The notes: generated by a model not told the origin, from the sequence alone. 39,985 bases of DNA from Hymenobacter arizonensis (GCF_900115775.1 NZ_FOXS01000012.1:1-39985); one strand, 5' to 3'; counted from the stretch's first letter, positions 1 to 9,100 are shown. Numbers and translations: made by a program.

Positions 1-551
1 TCGTCGAAGCGCAGGTGGGCCAGGTCGAGGCTGGCCAGCTCGTCGCGGCGAAACGCCCCGGCCAGGCCGAGCAGCAGCAGGGCCCGGTCGCGCACCCCGT
101 CGAGGCGCTCAACATCGATGCCTTGCAGCACGCGCTTGAAGTAGGCGAGCGTGAAGGCCGGGGCCTGCTTTTGGCGCACGCCTTTCTCGCGGCTGATGCC
201 CTCGAGCAAAGTCTTGAGCTGCCGGTCGTCGGTGGGCGTGGGCAGCCCGGCCAGCTGGTGGGCCTTGCTCAGCGCCGCGCAGTGGCGCTGGATGGTGGCC
301 ACCTTTTTGCCCGCTTCGGCCAGCGCCGTGACGAAGGCGGCCACGGTGAGCACGTCGGCCGGCAAGGCGTCGCGGCCGTGCTCGCGGCACCAGGCCGTGA
401 AGCGCCGCCAGTCGCCGGCGTAGGCACGTTGCGTGTTGGCCGCGCCCTGCTGGCCGGTGGTGACGTAGCGTGCCCCGGCCGCGGCGTACTCGTCGATGTG
501 GCGCGCGGCCCCGACGGCGGCGGAGTCGGGAACGAGCGGCAGGGTTTCCAT
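1..551 (-). CDS. Tyrosine recombinase/integrase, N-terminal part (partial, runs off left edge)
   Basis: The minus strand is open from an ATG at 551-549 to the window edge, giving 183 codons with no stop. The protein begins METLPLVPDSAAVGAARHID. It has a SAM-like core-binding region (about residues 30-120, with NTQRAYAGDWRRFTAWCREHG and a helix-rich stretch after it). Next comes the start of the catalytic domain, GLAGAFRRDELASLDLAHL, which matches box I of phage-type integrases and carries the first catalytic Arg. The remaining catalytic residues (K, H-x-x-R, H/W, Tyr) would lie to the left of the window. Codon use is very GC-rich, unlike the AT-rich polysaccharide genes downstream, so it probably belongs to a mobile element or to the GC-rich backbone. 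No clear ribosome binding site is seen. The family is clear; the specific role (phage, island or Xer-like) cannot be told from this half. Confidence 0.85.
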   Translation of the reverse strand, partial: METLPLVPDSAAVGAARHIDEYAAAGARYVTTGQQGAANTQRAYAGDWRRFTAWCREHGRDALPADVLTVAAFVTALAEAGKKVATIQRHCAALSKAHQLAGLPTPTDDRQLKTLLEGISREKGVRQKQAPAFTLAYFKRVLQGIDVERLDGVRDRALLLLGLAGAFRRDELASLDLAHLRFD

Positions 552-812
552 AGCGGGCGGGACGGTTGACGGCGGGCCGTCGGAAAAAGTAAGACCGGGT
601 GAACAGCCCAAAAGTACGTTGAAATTACCCTCGATAAGTAAACCTTATCAGGGGTAATCACTTTTTAGAACAGTAACGAATAGTTTTGTACTATTTTGCT
701 GATAAAGTACCACTAACTACGCAGAAGTAGCATTCAGCATACTGTGTCTGAGAAGAGAATCACTTGCGTTATCAGCCCGGTTATCGCGCGGCCGCACAGG
801 GTTGACCTATAG

Positions 813-839
813 TTGCGCGACGGGAGCCGCGTCGCGCAA
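813..839. repeat. Perfect 10-bp inverted repeat (hairpin)
   Basis: TTGCGCGACG at 813-822 pairs exactly with CGTCGCGCAA at 830-839 around a 7-nt loop. There is no T-run on either side, so it does not look like an intrinsic terminator. It sits about 260 bp upstream of the integrase start and could be a protein-binding palindrome or a recombination site. Confidence 0.7.
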
Positions 840-1451
840 GACGAACTCTTGAGTTGTCTATTCAGTTCTGTGCAAATCCCTCGCGAGAAATAGCGGCTGG
901 CACTGAAGCGGACAAAGAGGTCCCAGCTATGCGCTTTGGCCGGTCATTTTGACTATGACGGCTTGACGACTTTTGCCTTCTTATTGAGCATCATTAACTT
1001 GCTTATGACCACCAGGCCTAGACGGTATTAAGAACCTGGACCAAATCAAGGCTAGTGCCTTTGGCGAGCATAAGCCACAAAAGCCAATAAGCGCAGCGAG
1101 GAATATCGATACCTGCTAATTCGCTCACAGGTCCACAACACTTTGTAGATCACCTAAGATTTGTCCTTTAACTTTGCAAGCTAATACCTCATGTTGGATG
1201 CCGCTCTTCCAGGCTGCGATTATTACTTCCGCTTTAGTACAGCTCAACACGGGCTGACTTGTCTTAGGCACTAAGTCAAGCATGTTGCCTCAACACTTAC
1301 TAGCGGCAAGGCTAATCTGAAAACGGGCACAGAATTGCTGGGCAATGGAGATGCACTTATGCAATTCTATTCAACAACTTGTCTATCAATGCCTTACAAA
1401 TGGGACAGCAATGGAAAGCAGCAATCATCTAACTATATATCCCTTATATTA

Positions 1452-1548
1452 GCGGACGGTAAGATATGACTACTTTTACTGGAAATGAATTTAGCAAATG
1501 TATAGTTATTTTGAAAGTGACATTATCAATAGCTTACTTACCGTCTGC
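1452..1548. repeat. Spaced inverted repeat upstream of the export operon
   Basis: GCGGACGGTAAG (1452-1463) and CTTACCGTCTGC (1537-1548) are inverted copies matching at 11 of 12 positions, separated by 73 bp of AT-rich DNA. They lie 117-213 bp upstream of the Wza-like start codon, a plausible location for paired operator sites or a leader-RNA stem. Function is inferred from position only. Confidence 0.45.
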
Positions 1549-1664
1549 TTTTAATGATCAGTAAATTTTCGAGCATTCTTTTGCTTGAAAAAGTTATCTC
1601 ACAAATCTTTTTTTTCTAAAGCAGCACCCACTCATTTAAGCCAGTTAAGCACAGGGAAGAAATA

Positions 1665-2441
1665 ATGACTAATAGAATTGTATGCCTTCTCGGGCTTTTG
1701 TTTGCAAGCGCTTGTGGCCCAGCTAGAAATATAACTTATTTTAGCAATTCACATGACACGGCGGAAACTACGACAGAGATCGCGAACAAGATAGATCCCA
1801 TAATTCAGCCAGATGATCTCTTAAGCATTTCGGTTAGTAGCTTGAATGCGGAAGCCAATGTTTTATTCAATAGCGGAGTAATTCAGTCAGTGGGAGGAGT
1901 AGGAGTTGCAGGGAGTGCAGTCGGCAAATCCGGCGAGGGGTATCTGGTTAATGAAAAAGGCGCCATAAACTTTCCGGTTTTGGGCAGTGTGAGTCTCGGC
2001 GGTTTGACCAAGGAGCAAGCAACGGCTAAGATGACAGCCGGAATCCAGAATCACGTTAAGAATCCAATCGTTAATATACGGTTTCTGAACTTCAAAATTA
2101 CAGTCATTGGGGAGGTAGGGCGTCCCTCTACCCTTATCGTTCCTACCGAGCGAATCAATCTAGTAGAGGCCCTAGCGCAAGCCGGTGACATTACGGCCTT
2201 AGGCAAACGAGATAATGTGTTGATTATCAGGGAAAAAAATGGGGTAAGAAGTACAATGAGGGCGAATTTAAATGATAAAGCGGTATTGAATTCCCCCTAT
2301 TATTATTTGCAGCAGAATGATATTGTGTACGTAGAGCCAATTAAGATGAAAAAGCTTCAAGGTAATCCGAGTAGCTTTTATTTGCAGTTGCTAGGCGCTG
2401 GAATATCGCTTGCAAGTATATTAGTAATTTTTCTTCGTTAG
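1665..2441 (+). CDS. Polysaccharide export lipoprotein (Wza-like, Poly_export/SLBB)
   Basis: Outer-membrane polysaccharide export protein of 258 residues, the short form usual in Bacteroidetes. The N-terminus is a lipoprotein signal peptide (MTNRIVCLLGLLFASAC) with the lipidated Cys at residue 17. The Poly_export domain follows (about 45-130: IIQPDDLLSISVSSLN, then GYLVNEKGAINFPVLGSV and a GLTKEQATAKM helix). An SLBB-type beta-grasp comes next (about 140-225: ITVIGEVGRPS, INLVEALAQAGDI). The last 17 residues are a hydrophobic helix (LLGAGISLASILVIFLR) that could cross the outer membrane, as Wza's C-terminal helix does. It is the first gene of the locus, 60 bp before the Wzc-like gene, which is the usual partner order. 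The ATG start gives an intact signal peptide. Family assignment is firm; the transported polymer is unknown. Confidence 0.92.
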   Translation: MTNRIVCLLGLLFASACGPARNITYFSNSHDTAETTTEIANKIDPIIQPDDLLSISVSSLNAEANVLFNSGVIQSVGGVGVAGSAVGKSGEGYLVNEKGAINFPVLGSVSLGGLTKEQATAKMTAGIQNHVKNPIVNIRFLNFKITVIGEVGRPSTLIVPTERINLVEALAQAGDITALGKRDNVLIIREKNGVRSTMRANLNDKAVLNSPYYYLQQNDIVYVEPIKMKKLQGNPSSFYLQLLGAGISLASILVIFLR

Positions 2442-2501
2442 AAATAGATTTACGCTGTGACGTAGCTGGCATCTCGTACAACGTCCTTTGCAAAATTACT
2501 T

Positions 2502-4853
2502 ATGGATAGTCAAGAATTGTTTTCATCCGATTTGAGCCAGGCGAAAGCGGGTGATTTGAAAAACATTGTACTACAGTATACCCGATACTGGTACCTGTTC
2601 CTGCTCGGAGCCGTTTTGAGTATTTCCGTTGCGTTTTTTTACTTGCGCTACTATGCAGTGCCCCAATACATTGTATCGGGCACTATGTTAATTAAAGACG
2701 ATAAAAGTGGTCAAAGTTTGTCTAATGCTGATGCGTTGAGTGACTTAAATACATTCAAAGCTACGCGAAACGTGGATAATGAGATAGAAGTTTTAAAGTC
2801 CAAAGGCTTAATGGAAAGAGTAATTAGAGAGCTGGACTTGGTCACCCGTTACTATGTAGAGGAACGAATAACCGATAGAGAGATATATGGTGAAGCCTTA
2901 CCTTTTCGTATAGTGAGGAACGGATTAGATTCTACCATGACTGGTAAATCTATTATAATTCATTTAAAAAAAAACAATTTCTTTGATTTGGAAGATTACA
3001 AAGGAATTACTACTTCCCACAGGTTTGGGCAGAAAATACACAAGGCTTTTGGTTCTTTTACCGTAATCACTGCAGGAGGTCAATACAATGTTGGAACTAA
3101 AATTATTGTTTATTTTCAGGATATATACCAAGTTGCTAATCACTATAGTCAAGCTATTAATATTAAGCCGGTTGGCAAAACAACTAACGTTCTGAACATA
3201 AGTTTAATCGATCCCATGCCGGAAAGAGCTAAAAATATTGTAGACAAATTAATGCAAGTTTATAATGATGAAGCGATTGATGATAAAAAGCAACTCGGCA
3301 CTAGTGCACTGAAGTTTTTAGACGAACGCCTAAAATTTGTAACGACAGAGCTATCGACAGTTGAGAAGGGAGTCGCGAGTTATAAAAGCACAAATAGTTT
3401 AACAGATATCGCTGCTCAAGCTACCAGCTATGCCGAACAAGCTACCAATTATGATAGCCAGATAGCTGAGTGGGCAACACAAAGTGAAGTATTAGAATCC
3501 CTGGAAAACTATTTAAAAAATAATAACAATTCTATAGTTCCCAACTCACTTGGTATTAAGGATGAAACGCTTGCGAAGCTGATAGGGAGGTTTAATGAAG
3601 TGGAGCTAGAGCGGCAAAGAATGCTCCGTACCATGCAACCAACCAGTGTTCTCATTCAAAATACCAATGAACAGCTTGCGGATCTGCGAGTTAATATCCT
3701 GGAGACTCTGCGCAACATAAAAAATGGCTTGCGCATCTCGGTCAATAACCTGAAAGCCAGTTCAAGGCAGTTCCAGTCCAAGGTTCAACGGGCTCCAGCG
3801 CTGGAGCGAGAGCTTCAAGAGATAAACCGATCGCAGGCCATTAAGCAGAACATTTATATGTACCTGCTGCAAAAAAGAGAGGAAACGGCTTTGTCGCTAG
3901 CAGCCACCGCATCTGCTGCCAGAGTTCTTGATTTTGCAAAGGGTGGTGATTACCCAATAAGCCCTAATAAGCAAACAATTTATTTGATGGCTGTGCTATT
4001 GGGATTAGGTTTGCCTATGGGGGGCATTTATCTCAGCGGCCTACTAAATAATAAAGTGCGGACTCAGCAAGACATTACTAGCACAGTCTCGGTACCAATT
4101 CTTGGTGAGATTGCGCACAACGACGAAAACGAAACCCTAGTCGTTACTACACAAAGCCGTAGCCCTATCGCCGAAATGTTCCGGTTGGTCCGCACAAACC
4201 TGCACTTTGCTGTGGCAGGGAAGGAAAATATTGTCTTGCTGGTGACTTCTAGCATGAGCGGGGAAGGCAAAACATTCTTTAGTATCAATATAGGATCCAG
4301 TTATGCCGCAACAGGTAAACGAGTACTACTGCTCGATTTAGATATGCGGATGCCTAAGGTGGCAGAGCAGTTGGAGTTGGCGGAAAAGCCAGGTATAGCG
4401 GATTATCTTACATCTAACAAAATTCTAGTTTCGGATATAATTACTTCTTCAGACAAGGTCCCGGGATTATTTATAGCAGGTGCGGGGTCAGTGCCACCAA
4501 ATCCGGCCGAGCTGATGTTGAGCCCTAAGTTCGCGCATTTCATTGAAGAGCTTAAAGTAAACTTTGATTGTATCATAATGGATTCACCACCTGTAGGGTT
4601 GGTGGCTGATGCATTAACGTTAGCTCACTACGTAGACCTGACCGTATACATAGTTCGCTATGATTACACCAAAAAAGAGCAATTATCAATTGTAAATAAT
4701 TGCTATAAAAACAAAACTTTAACACGCCCTATGATTGTGTTGAATGATGCTAAAGCTAAAAATGGAAGTAATTATGGTTATGGCTATGGCTATGGCTATC
4801 AAATTGACTCTAAGAGTAAAAAAAGAAAGAAACCTACAAATTATAGCACTTAA
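2502..4853 (+). CDS. Wzc-like polysaccharide co-polymerase with tyrosine autokinase domain
   Basis: A 783-residue inner-membrane protein fusing a Wzz chain-length domain to a bacterial tyrosine (BY) kinase. The first membrane segment is at about 32-50 (YLFLLGAVLSISVAFFYL). A long periplasmic part with coiled-coil character follows, then a GNVR-type segment (QNIYMYLLQKREETALSLA) and a second membrane segment (TIYLMAVLLGLGLPMGGIYL). The cytoplasmic kinase carries Walker A (SSMSGEGKT, about 583), Walker A' (VLLLDLDMRMP, about 607) and Walker B (CIIMDSPPVG, about 689). The C-terminus has a tyrosine cluster (Y758, Y760, Y762, Y764, Y766, plus Y781), the expected autophosphorylation tail. In known systems such kinases control polymer length and export together with Wza and Wzy. 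All catalytic motifs are intact. Confidence 0.93.
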   Translation: MDSQELFSSDLSQAKAGDLKNIVLQYTRYWYLFLLGAVLSISVAFFYLRYYAVPQYIVSGTMLIKDDKSGQSLSNADALSDLNTFKATRNVDNEIEVLKSKGLMERVIRELDLVTRYYVEERITDREIYGEALPFRIVRNGLDSTMTGKSIIIHLKKNNFFDLEDYKGITTSHRFGQKIHKAFGSFTVITAGGQYNVGTKIIVYFQDIYQVANHYSQAINIKPVGKTTNVLNISLIDPMPERAKNIVDKLMQVYNDEAIDDKKQLGTSALKFLDERLKFVTTELSTVEKGVASYKSTNSLTDIAAQATSYAEQATNYDSQIAEWATQSEVLESLENYLKNNNNSIVPNSLGIKDETLAKLIGRFNEVELERQRMLRTMQPTSVLIQNTNEQLADLRVNILETLRNIKNGLRISVNNLKASSRQFQSKVQRAPALERELQEINRSQAIKQNIYMYLLQKREETALSLAATASAARVLDFAKGGDYPISPNKQTIYLMAVLLGLGLPMGGIYLSGLLNNKVRTQQDITSTVSVPILGEIAHNDENETLVVTTQSRSPIAEMFRLVRTNLHFAVAGKENIVLLVTSSMSGEGKTFFSINIGSSYAATGKRVLLLDLDMRMPKVAEQLELAEKPGIADYLTSNKILVSDIITSSDKVPGLFIAGAGSVPPNPAELMLSPKFAHFIEELKVNFDCIIMDSPPVGLVADALTLAHYVDLTVYIVRYDYTKKEQLSIVNNCYKNKTLTRPMIVLNDAKAKNGSNYGYGYGYGYQIDSKSKKRKKPTNYST
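4773..4799 (+). repeat. Tandem 6-bp repeat coding the Tyr-Gly tail of the kinase
   Basis: Tandem TAT-GGY units encode YGYGYGYGY. Three consecutive units are identical (TATGGC, from 4779) and the first differs by one base (TATGGT). The hexamer keeps the reading frame, so slippage would add or remove whole Tyr-Gly pairs in the autophosphorylation tail. Confidence 0.85.
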
Positions 4854-4934
4854 CACGTTTATATTTATCCTAGAGCAATTGATTCGTTAGAATAATGACC
4901 CTGCTCTGCTAGGCTGATTTATGTTTATAATTTT

Positions 4935-6227
4935 ATGAAGGTGCTCTTCCAGCGTATTATTAATAATGCTAATTACGCGAGAGCACTTGAATGGAGCAAG
5001 CTCATTAGCATTACGGGTGGAGCACAGATAGTAATCCAAGTGATAGGATTTGCTTGTGGAATTTTATCAGTCAGATTATTATCTACTCAGGAGTATGCTT
5101 TATTCACTCTAGCTAATACTATGCTAGGTACGATGGTTATCCTAGCAGATAGCGGAATTACTAATGGAGTAATGGCAGAAAGCGGGAAGGTCTGGCAGGA
5201 TAAAGATAAACTGGGGCAGGTGTTAGCAACCGGCTTGGACATGCGAAAGAAATTTGGCATATTAAGCCTAGCTGTGTCTTTGCCAATATTAGCTTATCTT
5301 CTTTTCAAGCATGGAGCAAGCTGGCTAACGCTGGTTTTGATAATAGCAGCTATTGTAATAACATTTTTTGCGGCACTTTCAGATTCAGTTCTCGAAATAA
5401 TTCCTAGGTTGCATCAGGATATAAAGCCGCTACAAAAAAACCAAGTTGAAGTTGGAGTAGGACGTTTAGCGCTCACGGGGCTATTCCTTTTTGCTTTTCC
5501 TTACACATTTGTGGCCTTGATTGCGAACGGTATACCTCGCATTTATGGCAACTACAAATTAAGAGGACTATCGCAGCGCTTCGCCAATAAAAATAGCGCT
5601 CCGGACCCAGCGGTCCGGAAGGCAGTAGGACGGGGCGTAAAACGAACATTGCCAATCGTCATCTACCATTCTATATCCGGCCAGCTATCAATTTGGCTTA
5701 TTTCCTTCTTTGGCACCACTGCTAGTATCGCACAAATCGGCGGATTAGGAAGGTTGTCTATAGCCTTTAGCTTATTTGCTGCTCTATTCTCAACCCTAGT
5801 GGTACCAAGGTTCTCAAGAATGGCAGCTAACAGGAAAAGTTTAATGAAACGATTCCTGTTAGCTCAAGCAGGGGCAGTAATAATAGGTTTCTTTTTTATT
5901 ATCTCAATAGGTCTGCTTTCGAATCAAATTCTCGGAATATTAGGCAAAAACTATTACGGCTTGAATCATGAATTGCTTTTGGTAGGCGTGATTAACTGTG
6001 TAGGCTTAGTGGCTGGAGTATGTTCGCAATTGATGTTAAGCCGAGGTTGGTTTATGAGGCCTTACTTTTTGATAGCCCTAAATTTTGGCTCAACTGTGCT
6101 AAGTATTACATTCTTCAACATATCAACATTGATTGGGATGCTGCATTTTACCGTCGCTCTCACTATAATAGCTTATCTATTTGAGTTTATTTATGGCGTC
6201 ATCTCCATAAATAAGGAACCTGAGTAG
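4935..6227 (+). CDS. Wzx-like polysaccharide flippase (MVF/MATE-like)
   Basis: A 430-residue integral membrane protein with roughly twelve hydrophobic segments, the usual size for O-unit flippases. The N-terminal part (SITGGAQIVIQVIGFACGIL, then RLLSTQEYALFTLANTM and LADSGITNGVMAESG) is the signature layout of Polysacc_synt/Wzx proteins, which move undecaprenyl-linked repeat units across the inner membrane. It follows the Wzc-like gene by 81 bp in the same direction. The ATG at 4935 is the first start that includes the amphipathic leader before TM1. The substrate cannot be predicted. A MATE drug exporter is less likely given the context. Confidence 0.85.
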   Translation: MKVLFQRIINNANYARALEWSKLISITGGAQIVIQVIGFACGILSVRLLSTQEYALFTLANTMLGTMVILADSGITNGVMAESGKVWQDKDKLGQVLATGLDMRKKFGILSLAVSLPILAYLLFKHGASWLTLVLIIAAIVITFFAALSDSVLEIIPRLHQDIKPLQKNQVEVGVGRLALTGLFLFAFPYTFVALIANGIPRIYGNYKLRGLSQRFANKNSAPDPAVRKAVGRGVKRTLPIVIYHSISGQLSIWLISFFGTTASIAQIGGLGRLSIAFSLFAALFSTLVVPRFSRMAANRKSLMKRFLLAQAGAVIIGFFFIISIGLLSNQILGILGKNYYGLNHELLLVGVINCVGLVAGVCSQLMLSRGWFMRPYFLIALNFGSTVLSITFFNISTLIGMLHFTVALTIIAYLFEFIYGVISINKEPE

Positions 6228-6312
6228 ATTTACTGGATTTCAAGGGTTTTCTCATAATTCTTGCTAATCTGTTTCTTGTCTTGCCCTTAACTTTTACAAA
6301 ATCAGCTTTATT

Positions 6313-7104
6313 ATGAAGTTATCCGTGATTACCATAAATTACAACAATGCGGCTGATTTAACCAAGACTCTACATTCTGTTTTTGAACAAACATGGACTG
6401 ATTTTGAGTACATTGTAATCGACGGGGGCTCTACTGATGGGAGTTTAGAAGTGATAAGACAGAACGAAGGAAAATTAGCCTACTGGGTAAGTGAACCCGA
6501 TGCCGGTATTTACAATGCTATGAACAAAGGAATACGTGTTGCGGAAGGTGACTATTTGTTGATGCTTAATGCGGGCGATTCATTATGCAACAATACAGTG
6601 TTAGAGCAAGTATTTTCTTTGAACACCTACAATGAAGATATACTCGCAGGAGACGTGTATAGAGCCGTGAATGGTAAAATATTTGACAAAAGTTGTTTTC
6701 CTGATACACTAACCTTTGGCTTTTTAAGAAGTGGGACATTAAGTCACCAAGCAGCCTTTATAAAGAAGCGTCTGCATAATGTTGTTGGCATGTATGACGA
6801 GCATTTAAATTATAGCTCTGATTGGAAGTTCTTTATTCTTGCAATTTGTAAGTATAATGCTTCCTATAGGCATTTGCCATTTTTTATCAGCATTTGTGAT
6901 GCCACTGGTTTGACATCCATTCCGGAGAATTTTCATGCAATGAATCAGGAAATTGAACAAATTCTAAATCAGGATTTTGCAGCATTCGTACCTGATTACG
7001 TCAAATTCGATTCTTGGCAGCAAAAAACTTTGAAGCATAAAATTTCTTTAGCATGGCCCTTTGCTAAAAAAAGTATAAAAAAATTGATAAAGAGATACCA
7101 GTAA
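6313..7104 (+). CDS. Family 2 glycosyltransferase
   Basis: A 263-residue GT-A fold enzyme of family GT2. The N-terminus has the nucleotide-binding pattern MKLSVITINYNNAADL, then VIDGGSTDGSLEVI (Asp of the UDP site) and EPDAGIYNAMNKGIRVAEGDYLLMLNAGD. The metal-binding DxD position reads NAGD, a common variant in this subfamily, which resembles enzymes of colanic acid-type loci. A later DWKF at about 172 is a candidate for the catalytic region. It should add one sugar to a lipid-linked repeat unit at the cytoplasmic face of the membrane. The gene is clearly AT-rich compared with the GT4 genes further on. Sugar specificity unknown. Confidence 0.88.
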   Translation: MKLSVITINYNNAADLTKTLHSVFEQTWTDFEYIVIDGGSTDGSLEVIRQNEGKLAYWVSEPDAGIYNAMNKGIRVAEGDYLLMLNAGDSLCNNTVLEQVFSLNTYNEDILAGDVYRAVNGKIFDKSCFPDTLTFGFLRSGTLSHQAAFIKKRLHNVVGMYDEHLNYSSDWKFFILAICKYNASYRHLPFFISICDATGLTSIPENFHAMNQEIEQILNQDFAAFVPDYVKFDSWQQKTLKHKISLAWPFAKKSIKKLIKRYQ

Positions 7105-7151
7105 AAATTTAAGTTTACTACCATTTTGCTAAATTTATTATTATATACAAC

Positions 7152-8075
7152 ATGAATAAAATCAAAGGCCAAGGCACTTTAACAAAAGCATTGGCATCAA
7201 AAACTGGCGCGCGAAATAAACGCGACTTTGTCAAGTTTATTAATGCAGGAAAAAATTTATCAATTTTAAGCGTCAGCATAAAAAATGAAGTGTTAATCGA
7301 GGCTAGAGTCGTTAGCTTCTCTTCAACTCACGATTTTGGTGAACAGGTTCTCTCTATATTATCTTTCATTAAGTATGTTGGGACGCCCATCGCTTGGATA
7401 GTGTATTCAGATGGTACGCACACTAGTCAGGAAATTGAACTTATAGAATCATCTTTTGATTTTCTAAAAGTTGAGAATATACGATTTGATGAATCTTATA
7501 TCCAGCACAATATAAAAAAATCCTTGCTTCCTTATAAAAAGGATTTTATTAATTATGCCAATGCATTACCATTAGGGAAAAAACTATTTTATTATTTGAA
7601 TACATCAATACAAAAACCTACTTTCTTTCTTGATTCAGATGTGTTGTTTTACAATAAGTCTTGTTGTTTATTAAATTTAATTAAAGAAAATTACAACGGC
7701 TGGTTTTTACCGGACAGCGAGTGGGGAAATTTGGATCCTCGTTATATTGAGAAAACATCTCCTCAACATTACCAAGTAAACAGCGGATTGTTCTTGATTA
7801 ATAAGGAGCTTGATAGCTATGTAGAAGGCCTATCCTTCCTTAGTGCATTGGGCCCAAACTACCACTATTTTAGCGAGCAAACTGTTGTCCATATACTATT
7901 GACTTTCAATAGATTTATGCCTTTAGACCCCAGAATATTTGTTTTAGATTCGGCAGACCAGTTTGATTTTTCGTATCGTTATACAAGGGAAGGTATGGCT
8001 GTCAGGCATTATACAGGACCTGTACGCCATAAAATGTGGCAGCGAGATTGGAAGTGGCATCTTTCACTTACTTAG
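7152..8075 (+). CDS. Putative GT-A glycosyltransferase, family not recognised
   Basis: A 307-residue protein I cannot place in a named family. A hydrophobic strand followed by FFLDSDVLFY (around residue 159) is a classic DxD metal-binding motif after a beta strand, as in GT8-like enzymes. YQVNSGLFLINKE later resembles the N-S/A-G segment of GT8-type folds. It ends with RHYTGPVRHKMW, again like the H-x-x-G-x-x-K end motif of GT8 enzymes. The N-terminal 45 residues are basic and poorly structured. It is one of three successive proteins of similar length (with 8088-9011 and 9101-10051) that share this layout but little obvious sequence. Very AT-rich. A glycosyltransferase role is inferred from motifs and neighbours. 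Confidence 0.7.
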   Translation: MNKIKGQGTLTKALASKTGARNKRDFVKFINAGKNLSILSVSIKNEVLIEARVVSFSSTHDFGEQVLSILSFIKYVGTPIAWIVYSDGTHTSQEIELIESSFDFLKVENIRFDESYIQHNIKKSLLPYKKDFINYANALPLGKKLFYYLNTSIQKPTFFLDSDVLFYNKSCCLLNLIKENYNGWFLPDSEWGNLDPRYIEKTSPQHYQVNSGLFLINKELDSYVEGLSFLSALGPNYHYFSEQTVVHILLTFNRFMPLDPRIFVLDSADQFDFSYRYTREGMAVRHYTGPVRHKMWQRDWKWHLSLT

Positions 8076-8087
8076 TTATAATACTAA

Positions 8088-9011
8088 ATGAAAAGAGGTA
8101 TTTATCTAGTGGCTAATAAAAGAAGCCAGGACATGTGTGAAAATCTTCTTTATTCGATAAGGGCGAGTGGCTGTACGTTACCAGTACGGTTGATCCATTT
8201 TGGCGGTGAAGCGGTTAGTTCTTCTTACATTCTGAGCCAAGTCGAGTTTTTGCGTTATGAGCATTTTCCTGACGAAGCAAAAACTTTTATTGCGAATATG
8301 AGGAGTGTTTTGACCGATTGCCCTTTAGGTTTCCTCTACCGGTTTTTAGGTTGGTTCTCAGATTGGGATGAATTTATTTACGCTGATAATGATATTGTAG
8401 CTCTCTGCAATTGGGAAATCCTGTTTGAACACCTGACTAACTTTGATTTGGTTCACGCCGATGAAGAGTATATTACTAAAGGAGCATTTAACTACGATAG
8501 GCCAGATTTACTCCAAGCTATGTTTGGAGATTCGGTGTTAGAATCTGCAATTACTGCTGGGCATATAGCTGTAAAGCGCAACGCAAAAATGGTAGATGAT
8601 ATCAATGAGGCGGTTGCCTGGTTTAAGAAATATCCACATATACCTAAAAAGCATGACCAATCACTACTCCATGTAGCGGCAATATTAGGGAAATGGAACA
8701 ATTTAAATCTTTGCAAGCCTCCTCATTATTGGCTTAGCTCTTGGGCCGGGGATTATAAGAATTCACTTCAATTAATTCAAGCAATTCAGAATAATGGCTC
8801 TAAGATCAGTCACCTACATTATTCTGGTAGCACCCCAAAGGGAAATTTAGCCATTCAAGATTTACTCTTCTCAGTCGATAGCGACAATGCAAGACTAAGG
8901 AAAATAACTTTTGTAGGCTCAAAGTTTTTGTCCGGGTATTTATCCGGGCAAGAATCATTTAACAATCAGTATGCCAAGGTGAAGAGGTACTTTAAGAGAA
9001 GAATGAAGTGA
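8088..9011 (+). CDS. Putative GT-A glycosyltransferase, family not recognised
   Basis: A 307-residue protein with a GT8-like layout. The start MKRGIYLVANKRSQDMCENL resembles a first beta strand and helix, FIYADNDIVAL (about residue 96) is a DxD after a strand, and ITAGHIAVKR and ISHLHYSGSTPKG match the positions of later fold motifs. The end HxxG segment (HLHYSG) fits the metal/phosphate site of GT8 enzymes. It begins 12 bp after the stop of the preceding gene, so the two are probably co-translated. The C-terminal 40 residues are strongly basic (VKRYFKRRMK), which may help membrane association. The function is inferred; no substrate can be proposed. Confidence 0.68.
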   Translation: MKRGIYLVANKRSQDMCENLLYSIRASGCTLPVRLIHFGGEAVSSSYILSQVEFLRYEHFPDEAKTFIANMRSVLTDCPLGFLYRFLGWFSDWDEFIYADNDIVALCNWEILFEHLTNFDLVHADEEYITKGAFNYDRPDLLQAMFGDSVLESAITAGHIAVKRNAKMVDDINEAVAWFKKYPHIPKKHDQSLLHVAAILGKWNNLNLCKPPHYWLSSWAGDYKNSLQLIQAIQNNGSKISHLHYSGSTPKGNLAIQDLLFSVDSDNARLRKITFVGSKFLSGYLSGQESFNNQYAKVKRYFKRRMK

Positions 9012-9100
9012 CTTTAATTCATCACAAGCGGAAGTGCTCTAAGGTATATGAGCTGGATTGCATAGTTTTGTTAGACTACTCACGAAGTAGATGATACTGT

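Larger units (their letters stand above)
552..1664. other. 1.1 kb gene-free region between integrase and export operon
   Basis: No convincing coding sequence is seen on either strand; only short open stretches occur (for example one of about 45 codons around 895-1030 without a start codon). Composition drops from GC-rich near the integrase to AT-rich before the Wza-like gene. It contains a strong hairpin at 813-839 and a distant inverted repeat pair at 1452-1463 and 1537-1548. It must contain the promoters for the divergent integrase and export genes, but I could not point to a convincing Bacteroidetes-type -33/-7 pair. Confidence 0.6.

Noticed and set aside
15..569. A 184-codon open frame on the plus strand over the integrase
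   Set aside because: It is the antisense shadow of the GC-rich tyrosine recombinase read on the minus strand, which has clear integrase motifs.
801..839. The palindrome at 813-839 as an integron attachment site or terminator
   Set aside because: There is no integron cassette structure nearby and no T-run; only the palindrome itself is supported.
1350..1455. A 35-codon ATG open frame before the export operon
   Set aside because: No ribosome binding site, no motif, and the length is within chance for AT-rich DNA.
4869..4913. A weak CCTAG...CTAGG inverted repeat after the kinase gene as a terminator
   Set aside because: The stem needs a bulge, the loop is long and no T-run follows.
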